Source: Mucilaginibacter sp. UBA4741 (GTDB lineage Bacteria; Bacteroidota; Bacteroidia; Sphingobacteriales; Sphingobacteriaceae). Taken from it: a stretch of 7,753 nucleotides of DNA. Shown here piece by piece: positions 1 through 4,755 of the stretch. The DNA lies in NCBI GenBank assembly GCA_002403905.1, contig DHIR01000113.1:17036-24788 (forward strand). Reading direction: 5' to 3'. The stretch's first letter is position 1. The number at the start of each line of letters is the position of its first letter. The notes under the pieces are model-generated. The model was given only the letters and a program-made list of their open reading frames with translations. It made no database searches and had not been told where the DNA came from. Both the position numbers and the translations under genes were made by a program.

Positions 1-342
1 TGGAACCTGGTTTTTAGCCGCCGTTTTTTTATGGGTAACCGAAGCTGTAGCTGCAGCCTTTTTAATAGCATCATCAATGCGATGATTTACCACAACTCTA
101 CCGTTTATAGGTTTCCCAATCTTTATATCAGCCTCATCATAATAATGAATAGCCATCCCGAAAATTTCCTCGTCAGCAAAGCCATTTTTGCCACTATTCT
201 TAACCTGGTTAAGTATATAGGTAACGCAATCATTTATATTTTTCTCAGGCTTTTTGAGAGTCTCGGCAAAAAGTGGATCTTTTTCCGCTACGCCTTGTAG
301 ATGATTACTAATAGTGGTTTTGAAAGTGTCTGTCGCTTGCAT
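1..342 (-). CDS. PcfK-like protein, C-terminus cut by the window edge
   Basis: This is a partial gene: 114 codons are visible and the frame runs off at position 1. The protein begins MQATDTFKTTISNHLQG and continues with the pattern 'DPLFAETLKKPEKNINDC', 'YILNQVKNSGKNGFADEEIF', 'MAIHYYDE' and 'VVVNHRID'. I recognise this as the PcfK-like family, named after a gene of the pCF10 conjugation region and common on Bacteroidota plasmids, ICEs and phages, often next to a PcfJ-like gene. Its biochemical role is not established. The visible end is Lys/Ala rich, as expected for the basic tail of this family. The ATG at 342 is preceded by a strong AGGAGGA five bases away. It is probably the next gene of the same transcription unit after the helix-turn-helix gene, with a 118-base gap. 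The family call comes from memory of the sequence pattern; no search was run. Confidence 0.78.
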   Translation of the reverse strand, partial: MQATDTFKTTISNHLQGVAEKDPLFAETLKKPEKNINDCVTYILNQVKNSGKNGFADEEIFGMAIHYYDEADIKIGKPINGRVVVNHRIDDAIKKAAATASVTHKKTAAKNQVP

Positions 343-347
343 AACTA

Positions 348-354
348 TCCTCCT
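348..354 (-). promoter_or_regulatory. Strong Shine-Dalgarno sequence before the PcfK-like gene
   Basis: On the coding strand the sequence AGGAGGA ends five bases before the ATG at 342. This is notable because the other genes in the window have AT-rich leaders without such a motif, as is usual in Bacteroidota. It fixes the PcfK start. The rest of the 118-base gap (343-460) is AT-rich. I see no convincing hairpin terminator and no clear Bacteroidota promoter in it, only very short possible ORFs of 9 and 13 codons. Confidence 0.6.
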
Positions 355-460
355 ATCTGTTTAATAGATTTAAAAAAATTGTTCATTGTATGTTTGAATT
401 AAATTGTTTCTTAAAAAAGTACTATTTGGCCATGCTTTGATGTGTTACCATTATTTTAGC

Positions 461-694
461 TTATGCCGCTTTTTCTTGTTTTCTTAAAAAGTATTCTTTG
501 AACCGCTTGCCGTTCCTGGTTACCCATTCGGTAGCTATATCAATATCGAAACGCCTTCTGATAATTGGAATGTAGTGCCTGAGCTCCGGGGTACCGACTG
601 ATTTTAAAATACTCCTTACAGTTATTCTCCGTCCGGCTAATAGCTGCTCTTTAATTTGGTGGACATTACTGTCGTGCTGTGCTAACTTATCCAT
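461..694 (-). CDS. Small helix-turn-helix (winged-helix-like) protein
   Basis: A 77-aa basic protein. The segment around residues 14-35 (IKEQLLAGRRITVRSILKSV) has the helix-turn-helix shape often seen in small phage and plasmid proteins, where 'HLLAGKRLT..QAL..FG...LR..I..LR' is followed by a C-terminal 'NGKRF.EYFL' beta-wing element; here residues 61-70 read NGKRFKEYFL. Such proteins are usually annotated as helix-turn-helix domain proteins and are presumed to bind DNA, perhaps as small regulators. It lies 46 bases after the SNF2-like helicase and in the same direction. No partner domain is present. The start is the only ATG that gives the full domain, and no Shine-Dalgarno is visible. The DNA-binding role is inferred from the fold pattern only. 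Confidence 0.7.
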   Translation of the reverse strand: MDKLAQHDSNVHQIKEQLLAGRRITVRSILKSVGTPELRHYIPIIRRRFDIDIATEWVTRNGKRFKEYFLRKQEKAA

Positions 695-740
695 ATTGCT
701 AATTATTAAGTTTCATTACATCCATTACGTATCCGTAAGA

Positions 741-2216
741 TCAAGCCGCTAAAAGTTCCATAATGCCGTTGATAATATTAACATCAACATCATCTTCCGC
801 ACCGGTAATGGCATTGCCCATCGACCGTTTGCTTTCTATCAGCTCATAATTCCATTCATCAATTGTATTCTTGCCTAAGAAGTAATTACACATTACATTT
901 TTGTTCTGGCCAGACCTAAACAATCTGTCTTCGGCCTGGTCCATAATCGCACTGTTCCAGCCGAACTCTATAAAGGCGGCAACATTCGCCGCGTTCTGCA
1001 GCCCATCGGTACCGGTACCGGCCGCTTTCAGGTTGCAGGCAATCAGGTTAATTTTCGGATCACTCTGAAACCTGTCTACTGATGCTTGCTTTTGCAATGA
1101 ATTTTCCTTGCCGGTAATACGTACCGATTTAGGAAACCGCTCCTGTACCTTTTGGATAATATCATTCAGTACTGCAAACACTACTACCTTTTGGCCCTGG
1201 CTTATCTGGTCTTCTATAAAGTCAAAGGCATCTTTTAGTTTCCCCCGGGCGCTGATATTCTTTAATATCCCAATCCGGACCATCACAGCGCCTTTTAATG
1301 ACTTCTTAACCTGTTCGTCGGTAGAATCCTTATATTGCTTCATATATGACTTTAGGTCAAACATAGCATGGTTATACTCTTTTCTTGCCCCTGGCGACAG
1401 ATCACACATTATAATTTGTCTGGACTTATCAGGTAAATATTTCTTTATATCCTTGTCCGTTTTATTTCTGCGATAGTAACAGATTTCATTGAGTAATACC
1501 TTAAGTTCTGCTAAATTTGACGCATTTTTTTCACCGGAGCAGAACCTGTTTTTAAAATACTTATATCCGCCAAAATCACCCATTCGGTTAATAATGTAAA
1601 GCTGCGCTACCAGGTCCATGGGTTTGTTTACGAACATGGTACCGGTAAGCCCCATTACAAATTGTTTATCTTTTGTGATGGCCCGGGTAAATTTGTAGCC
1701 CTGGGTTTTTAATTCCTTTACCTTATGGATCTCATCAACGATAACGCTTTTAAATATATCAACAAATTTCCGTTTAAGGTTAACATCTGAAACTTTGAAC
1801 CGTCCGCCATCAGCCGGGCGGTTAACGCTTTCAACAAAGTACTTCTTTAAACTTTCAAAATTAACTATGAATACCTGTGCCGCGCCAATCCGGGCATACT
1901 CTGTAAAATTATACCTGATGGAGTCGTCCAATACAATCGCTTTGTATTTTGAAAACTTATGCCATTCGCGGCGCCAGTTTTCTTTTACACTGGATGGACA
2001 TATAACCAGGCACGGAAAAGAATTTAAGGCAATAGTAGTGGCAATGGCCTGCAGGGTTTTCCCCAGGCCCATATCATCCCCATTGATAAAACATTCCTTT
2101 TCGATACCATAGGCAACGCCGCCGGCCTGATAGGGCCGAAGCTCGCCCTTTAAAGGTATGTGTACCTTTAGTTCCGGCAGCGGTTTAATAATGTTAGGTA
2201 TTCTTTGAGGAAGCAT
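741..2216 (-). CDS. SNF2-family DEAD/H-box helicase (compact phage/plasmid type)
   Basis: A 491-aa superfamily 2 ATPase with both RecA-like lobes and little else. Visible motifs in order: the Q-like LRPYQ region near residues 26-30; Walker A GDDMGLGKT at 46-54; motif Ia 'LVICPSSVKENW' at 70-81; Walker B DEIH at 161-164; motif III GLTGT at 189-193; motif V 'AAGTGTDGLQ' at 398-407; and motif VI 'QAEDRLFRSGQ' at 427-437, close to the SNF2 consensus QAxxRxxRxGQ. It is shorter than chromatin-remodelling SNF2 proteins and matches the small versions carried by phages and plasmids, which are thought to move along duplex DNA or displace bound proteins during replication or recombination. Walker B is DEIH instead of the commoner DEAH/DEGH, which should still be catalytic. 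The start lies 8 bases after the stop of the upstream acidic-tail gene, so the two are very likely co-transcribed. Assignment to the superfamily is firm; the biological role is not. Confidence 0.93.
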   Translation of the reverse strand: MLPQRIPNIIKPLPELKVHIPLKGELRPYQAGGVAYGIEKECFINGDDMGLGKTLQAIATTIALNSFPCLVICPSSVKENWRREWHKFSKYKAIVLDDSIRYNFTEYARIGAAQVFIVNFESLKKYFVESVNRPADGGRFKVSDVNLKRKFVDIFKSVIVDEIHKVKELKTQGYKFTRAITKDKQFVMGLTGTMFVNKPMDLVAQLYIINRMGDFGGYKYFKNRFCSGEKNASNLAELKVLLNEICYYRRNKTDKDIKKYLPDKSRQIIMCDLSPGARKEYNHAMFDLKSYMKQYKDSTDEQVKKSLKGAVMVRIGILKNISARGKLKDAFDFIEDQISQGQKVVVFAVLNDIIQKVQERFPKSVRITGKENSLQKQASVDRFQSDPKINLIACNLKAAGTGTDGLQNAANVAAFIEFGWNSAIMDQAEDRLFRSGQNKNVMCNYFLGKNTIDEWNYELIESKRSMGNAITGAEDDVDVNIINGIMELLAA

Positions 2217-2224
2217 TTTTTTAA

Positions 2225-2803
2225 TTAATAAGATTGATCATCTTCTTCTTCATCACCAAAGTCCATACTCATTTGAGCATCCGGGGCGACCTTGCCGTCC
2301 AGGTATAATTCTACCTCCTCTATTATGACATTAATCACATGTTGTAATTCTACCATATTAGTATAGGGGTCATTCTCATCGTCAAACTTTGTGAACGGCG
2401 TGTTTAAGTTGATCATCTTATTGCCTATTTTTTTGAAGCCCGATAAGGTTACTCCTTCATTATCGCCGCTGCCGCCAATGCTGAAGCTGCGTACACCGAT
2501 GTTGTCAATTTTGTTAAGGTTGTTTTCCAACTCATGCAAGGTCATATTATTTACTTCCTTCAGATCGCAAAGTATTGCAAAGTGGGGGTGTAATAACCTA
2601 AAGGCATCGATCAGGTCCTGGTGCGCGATATTGCGGCCCTTGTAGGGGCACTCACCGGATAACTCCAATGGTTTTTCACTATCGGCCTGCTGAATGGTGA
2701 TGGTTTGGTCATAGTCGACCTCTACGCATGTAGTTTTGGTAATCTTCGCACGGCTTATTTTCCGGCTAATGGATGTTTCTGGGTTTGCTGTAATTACTGT
2801 CAT
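2225..2803 (-). CDS. Hypothetical protein with acidic C-terminal tail, possible ssDNA-associated protein
   Basis: A 192-aa soluble protein that I do not recognise with confidence. Visible features: a beta-rich N-terminal half with 'TCVEVDYDQTITIQ' near residues 25-38 and 'ECPYKGRNIAHQDLIDAFRLLHPHF' (split here for reading: ECPYKGRN, then IAHQDLIDAFRLL) near 51-75; a central 'RSFSIGGSGDNEGVTLSGFK' at about 104-123; and a final segment with nine acidic residues (SMDFGDEEEDDQSY). A short acidic C-terminal tail is typical of single-stranded DNA-binding proteins such as SSB and phage T7 gp2.5, which use it to contact partner enzymes. That similarity is only compositional, and no OB-fold motif is obvious. 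It lies between the 106-aa protein (9-base gap) and the SNF2-like helicase (8-base gap), in an operon that also holds RecT, which fits a role in DNA metabolism. The function remains unassigned. Confidence 0.8.
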   Translation of the reverse strand: MTVITANPETSISRKISRAKITKTTCVEVDYDQTITIQQADSEKPLELSGECPYKGRNIAHQDLIDAFRLLHPHFAILCDLKEVNNMTLHELENNLNKIDNIGVRSFSIGGSGDNEGVTLSGFKKIGNKMINLNTPFTKFDDENDPYTNMVELQHVINVIIEEVELYLDGKVAPDAQMSMDFGDEEEDDQSY

Positions 2804-2812
2804 TGTTTTATT

Positions 2813-3133
2813 TTATGTGAACTTGAAAAAAAACTGTTTGTCTTTAAATGGCACTTTTATTATTGTACTTGTAAAAGGAAAATCATCTTTAGAGAGTGTT
2901 TCAAGGTCCTCCTTTAGCACTCCTGATCCGGTAAATATTACCCTGACCTTTCCTTCATATTCTATTTGTAATGTCAGGCATGTACCGTCCCTGCTAAATT
3001 TGCTGTCGCCGGTGCGATAGTCCAGTATCATTACTGATTTATCTAATATTTCTTCAATTGTTATTTTATCACCGGTCAGGTTTTTTGATTTCACCCCCAG
3101 CGAACTGATTAACGTTATTTTGTTTTTTGCCAT
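2813..3133 (-). CDS. Hypothetical small protein, start corrected to an internal ATG
   Basis: A 106-aa protein beginning MAKNKITLISS, with a strand-rich middle: 'KSVMILDYR', 'TCLTLQIEYEGKVRVIFTGS' at about residues 51-70, and 'DFPFTSTIIK' at 84-93. I have a loose memory of similar small proteins beside recombination genes in Bacteroidota phages, annotated only as hypothetical, so no function is given. The reading frame stays open further upstream to a TTG at 3268, which would add 45 residues. That extension consists of the non-coding template-like repeat copy A and its leader, so I reject it; the ATG at 3133 has no visible Shine-Dalgarno but is the only ATG placed between the repeat and the conserved body. 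The gene follows copy A and precedes the acidic-tail gene by 9 bases. Confidence 0.75.
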   Translation of the reverse strand: MAKNKITLISSLGVKSKNLTGDKITIEEILDKSVMILDYRTGDSKFSRDGTCLTLQIEYEGKVRVIFTGSGVLKEDLETLSKDDFPFTSTIIKVPFKDKQFFFKFT

Positions 3134-3175
3134 GTTGGCAGGGTGTGTGCTGCTTATTATTTTTATTATCCCTTG

Positions 3176-3241
3176 GTGCGCACTGACATTCGTATTCGTA
3201 TTCCAGTTATCGTAGTTCGTATACGAGAACCTGAAGCCTGA
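3176..3241 (-). repeat. Copy A: candidate DGR template repeat (TR), non-coding
   Basis: A 66-base segment lying 37 nt after the stop of gene B. It corresponds codon by codon to the variable regions of genes B, D and E, but with 20 adenines concentrated in AAC, AAT and ACG triplets. Over the first 60 bases, gene B differs from copy A at 16 positions and 15 are adenines here, for example AAC to TCC, GAT to GCT, AAT to CGT, AAT to TTT, AAT to CAT and ACG to GCG (twice). The only exception is one third-position C to T. Its 3' edge, AGT GCG CAC, matches D and E (GGT GCG CGC), again through A to G only. It does not sit in a plausible gene: the conserved C-terminal tail seen in the proteins is missing after it. 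This is what a DGR template looks like by family knowledge. Whether it is transcribed and reverse transcribed is inference. Confidence 0.82.
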
Positions 3242-3277
3242 ACAACTGCCTACCCTCACAGCGCACAACCCTTTGTT
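3242..3277 (-). other. 5' leader of copy A, shared with the leader of copy C
   Basis: The bases between the stop of gene B and copy A resemble those between the stop of gene D and copy C: both carry an AAAGG-like start, then GTGCGCTGTG (A) or GTGTGCTGTG (C), then GGCAGT shortly before the repeat. None of the coding copies E, D and B has this leader. It therefore marks the non-coding copies as a class of their own and may be part of a structured template RNA. A nine-position pairing with one mismatch is possible between 3259-3267 and 3144-3152 downstream of copy A, which would bracket the repeat. That stem was found by eye and was not folded. Confidence 0.45.
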
Positions 3278-3667
3278 TTATTTATTGATCAGGAAATATT
3301 CCTTGTACAGATCAGCAAATTGCTCGCCGGCGTATAGTGCCATATCACTCGATTTAAAGCAAAGCCGGGAACCGACATGCGCAAACGCACGCCAATCAGC
3401 GTAGGACGTAAACGAGAACCCGAAGCCCGAAGGGTGTTCCTTGTCTTTTTTAATCACGAAATATGGGAAGTATTTATACTCACTGCTTTTAGTCCAGTCA
3501 GGCTGCCATCCATTATTTAATGCCTCGGCTATTTTAATTAGCTTGTAGTGGGCGATGACCGGGGCCTGATCTTTCACCGGCAGTAACGAAACTTCCGGTA
3601 ATGCATTTGGGTCGACGCCTAACTTTTTGCAGGCATCTTCATAAGTTTTTATGTCTTTAAAATCCAT
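3278..3667 (-). CDS. Gene B: variable small protein, DGR-like target
   Basis: A 129-aa protein beginning MDFKDIKTYEDACKKLG. Layout: an N-terminal helical part with the 'Y.DACKKLG' motif (residues 9-17) and 'KLIKIAEALNNGWQPDW' (42-58); an aromatic 'EYKYFPYFVI' stretch (63-72); the variable segment at residues 80-101; and a conserved tail 'LCFKSSDMALYAGEQFADLY' (102-121) ending INK. It is cytoplasmic by appearance, with no signal peptide or membrane segment. Upstream the frame is open to a TTG at 3712, but that part overlaps copy C, and the family motif begins right after the ATG at 3667, so I start there. Of the three paralogs it is the one whose tail is nearest to that of copy C, while its variable segment fits copy A best. 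I recall similar Bacteroidota hypothetical proteins with the GSRLCFK tail. The molecular function is unknown; a variable binding surface is inferred. Confidence 0.85.
   Translation of the reverse strand: MDFKDIKTYEDACKKLGVDPNALPEVSLLPVKDQAPVIAHYKLIKIAEALNNGWQPDWTKSSEYKYFPYFVIKKDKEHPSGFGFSFTSYADWRAFAHVGSRLCFKSSDMALYAGEQFADLYKEYFLINK
3365..3430 (-). repeat. Variable region (VR) of gene B
   Basis: This is codons 80-101 of gene B. Relative to copy A, changed codons are TCA to TCG, AGG to GGG, TAT to TTT, AAC to TCC, GAT to GCT, AAC to GAT, AAT to CGT, ACG to GCG, AAT to TTT, ACG to GCG, AAT to CAT and AGT to GGT. Invariant codons between them keep every base: GGC TTC, TTC TCG, TAC, TGG and GTC. 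Substitutions hit template adenines and almost nothing else, so amino acids change while neighbouring synonymous sites do not. Past the GTC GGT the sequence follows copy C (TCC CGG CTT TGC) instead of copy A. Confidence 0.85.
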
Positions 3668-3677
3668 GATGTATAAA

Positions 3678-3833
3678 TTATAAGGTGAAAAATTGATTGT
3701 ATTCCTTTTCAAACTGTTGCCCTGCGTACATAGCTAATTCACTCGATTTGTAGCAAAGCCGGGAACCGACATTCGTATTCGTATTCCAATTATCGTAGTT
3801 CGTGTTCGAGAAGCTGAAGCCTGAACCTCGAAA
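3678..3833 (-). pseudogene. C-terminal fragment of a fourth family member enclosing copy C, no start
   Basis: In frame after a TAG at 3834-3836, 51 sense codons run to a TAA at 3678-3680. They translate to the template-like variable segment followed by the family tail (LCYKSSELAMYAGQQF, then a short end FFTL). The N-terminal half of the protein is missing and the only in-frame Met lies deep in the tail, so it cannot make a full protein. The tail differs from that of gene B by ordinary changes (for example TAC/TTT, GAA/GAT, GCA/GCC) that are not limited to adenines, unlike the repeat core. Two readings are possible: a decayed gene whose core was retained or captured as a template, or a template that always carried this tail as 3' homology for homing. 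The TAA lies 10 bases before the ATG of gene B. Confidence 0.65.
3759..3824 (-). repeat. Copy C: second candidate DGR template repeat (TR), non-coding
   Basis: A 66-base copy lying 48 nt after the stop of gene D. It would read S-G-F-S-F-S-N-T-N-Y-D-N-W-N-T-N-T-N-V-G, with Asn triplets AAC/AAT wherever the proteins vary. Over the first 60 bases gene D differs at 13 positions (11 template adenines) and gene E at 16 (14 template adenines). The four exceptions are T/C changes at third positions of AAY codons 9 and 12. Codon 4 is AGC here and GGC in D and E, whereas copy A has AGG and gene B has GGG; this supports pairing C with D and E, and A with B. AAY and TAY triplets cannot mutate to stop codons by adenine replacement, a known design feature of DGR templates. 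Confidence 0.78.
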
Positions 3834-3871
3834 CTACTGCCAGCTTTACACAGCACACCACCTTTCGTATT
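3825..3871 (-). other. 5' leader of copy C, shared with the leader of copy A
   Basis: This stretch between the stop of gene D and copy C has no gene. It aligns with the leader of copy A with small gaps: a GTGTGCTGTG element and a GGCAGT element stand in the same order, the latter 8 to 14 bases before the repeat. It also contains the TAG that blocks the repeat frame. It may be the 5' part of a template RNA; this is inference from the shared sequence. Confidence 0.4.
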
Positions 3872-4270
3872 TTACTCCGGTATAATGAAATACAAGTCCT
3901 GGTAGAGATAATCAAACTTATCCGCTATATGTATAGCCTCCTTTGACGTCCCTACGCTCAGGCGCGCACCGACATCCGTATACGTACCCCAGTCATCGTA
4001 ACTCGCGGCCGAGAAGCCGAAGCCCGATTGTTTAGTAGTATCGGTTTTTATCCAATGCCACGCGCTATATTTTCTCTGGTTATTATTGCTCCAGTCAGCA
4101 ACAAACTTATTGGCTTTGTTATGCGCTTCATGTACAATGAACAACTTAGCCACTGCTAACATTGCTTTTCGGTGTTGTGGTTGCACCCAACTCAAATCGG
4201 GTTCACCAATCGGCTGAATACCTAAAAAAGCACAAGCCTCTTCTTCTGATTGAAATAATATTACTTCCAT
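3872..4270 (-). CDS. Gene D: variable small protein, DGR-like target
   Basis: A 132-aa paralog of gene B beginning MEVILFQSEEEACAFLG. The 'EEACAFLGIQP' stretch (residues 10-20) corresponds to 'EDACKKLGVDP' in B. Next come a helical segment 'MLAVAKLFIVHEAHNKANKF' (37-56), an aromatic 'ADWSNNNQRKYSAWHWI' stretch (59-74), the variable segment (82-103), and a tail 'EAIHIADKFDYLYQDLYF' (111-128). The tail keeps the F..LY spacing but not the LCFK motif of B. There is no signal peptide or membrane segment. The ATG is 3 bases after the stop of gene E, which suggests translational coupling. Copy C follows its stop. The family is recognisable only by comparison with its neighbours, and the function is unknown; the variable segment suggests a changeable recognition surface. 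Confidence 0.85.
   Translation of the reverse strand: MEVILFQSEEEACAFLGIQPIGEPDLSWVQPQHRKAMLAVAKLFIVHEAHNKANKFVADWSNNNQRKYSAWHWIKTDTTKQSGFGFSAASYDDWGTYTDVGARLSVGTSKEAIHIADKFDYLYQDLYFIIPE
3962..4027 (-). repeat. Variable region (VR) of gene D
   Basis: Codons 82-103 of gene D. Relative to copy C: TCA to TCG, AGC to GGC, AAC to GCC, ACG to GCG, AAC to AGT, AAT to GAC, AAT to GGT, AAT to TAT and AAT to GAT. The two non-adenine differences are both T/C at third positions. The 3' edge GGT GCG CGC CTG is identical to gene E and agrees with copy A (AGT GCG CAC) through A to G changes. Downstream of this edge D and E no longer match closely, which sets the 3' boundary of the homogenised segment. Confidence 0.83.
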
Positions 4271-4273
4271 TGG

Positions 4274-4741
4274 TTATAGTGTTAAATAATCGTTATAGTA
4301 TTTTTTAAACTCATTGGCACCCTCTTCTGCCAATTCTCTGGTCCTATATTCCAGGCGCGCACCGACAACCGTATCCGTATCCCAGCTAGCGCAAAACGCG
4401 CGCGAGAAGCCGAAGCCCGATGTGTCAGGGCTCCAATATGGCCAGTAATGTTGTTCAATACCATCATAAACCTGTTTCCATATTTTGCCATCTATCATGT
4501 TTTTGGCTCGGATACAGATTATTAAACGGTCATAAGCATCTGAAGAAACCTTGTCGAGGTCAGTTCTGTCCTCCAATGGAGGGACGGGCGTTTTACCCAA
4601 TAATTTACAGGCTTTTAAATAAGGGCCTTTCTCATTGAATAGGGTAGGGAACCATCCTTCCAATAATTTTTGTTCATCCTGACCGGCTTCCTCATGTAAT
4701 TTAATGAGTCCGTTCTTAATAGCTTTTAATTTTTGATTCAT
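4274..4741 (-). CDS. Gene E: variable small protein, DGR-like target
   Basis: A 155-aa paralog of B and D with a longer, Lys-rich N-terminus (MNQKLKAIKNGLIKLHEEAG). The shared core begins at 'YLKACKLLGKTP' (residues 41-52), followed by 'DAYDRLIICIRAKNMIDGK' (68-86), an aromatic 'YDGIEQHYWPYW' (92-103), the variable segment (108-129), and a tail 'YRTRELAEEGANEFKKYY' (132-149) that is close to the RELAEYAGKQF form I associate with this family. It is soluble by appearance. The gene starts 14 bases after the stop of the MBL-fold gene and ends 3 bases before gene D, so it is the first target in the array. No non-coding template follows it directly, so its template must be A, C or one elsewhere. 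The function is unknown. Confidence 0.85.
   Translation of the reverse strand: MNQKLKAIKNGLIKLHEEAGQDEQKLLEGWFPTLFNEKGPYLKACKLLGKTPVPPLEDRTDLDKVSSDAYDRLIICIRAKNMIDGKIWKQVYDGIEQHYWPYWSPDTSGFGFSRAFCASWDTDTVVGARLEYRTRELAEEGANEFKKYYNDYLTL
4355..4420 (-). repeat. Variable region (VR) of gene E
   Basis: Codons 108-129 of gene E. Relative to copy C: TCA to TCG, AGC to GGC, AAC to CGC, ACG to GCG, AAC to TTT, TAC to TGC, GAT to GCT, AAT to AGC, AAT to GAT (twice) and AAT to GTT. Fourteen of sixteen changed bases are template adenines. It is the only copy in which the TAC codon has changed, giving Cys. A template with AAT at codon 9 and AAC at codon 12 would explain every change in both D and E, so the exact template may be a third copy not in this window. 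Confidence 0.83.
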
Positions 4742-4755
4742 GTTGTGTGATTATA

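Noticed and set aside
31..300. An 89-aa plus-strand frame at the left edge
   Set aside because: It is antisense to the PcfK-like gene, whose protein pattern is clear.
343..460. Promoter or terminator in the gap before the PcfK-like gene
   Set aside because: The stretch is AT-rich but I could not find a TAnnTTTG-type promoter with a matching upstream element or a stable hairpin with a T-run.
1795..2112. Plus-strand frames opposite the helicase gene (also 1108-1476)
   Set aside because: They lie antisense to conserved helicase motifs and have no recognisable protein features.
3134..3268. N-terminal extension of the 106-aa protein to a TTG start, giving 151 aa
   Set aside because: The added residues are the translation of non-coding copy A and its leader; the frame is open by chance and the start would be TTG.
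3668..3712. N-terminal extension of gene B to a TTG start, giving 144 aa
   Set aside because: It overlaps the tail of the copy C fragment, and the family motif Y.DACKKLG begins directly after the ATG at 3667.
3176..4420. CRISPR array or simple tandem repeat
   Set aside because: Five copies are spaced irregularly (about 120 to 400 bases), three are in frame inside genes, and there are no unique spacers of constant length.
4282..4491. A 69-aa frame inside gene E on the same strand
   Set aside because: It is an out-of-frame shadow of gene E with no family pattern.
3278..4741. Ordinary gene duplication with positive selection as full explanation of the variable segment
   Set aside because: Synonymous third positions within the segment are frozen while adenine sites change at first and second positions; normal divergence is seen only outside the segment.
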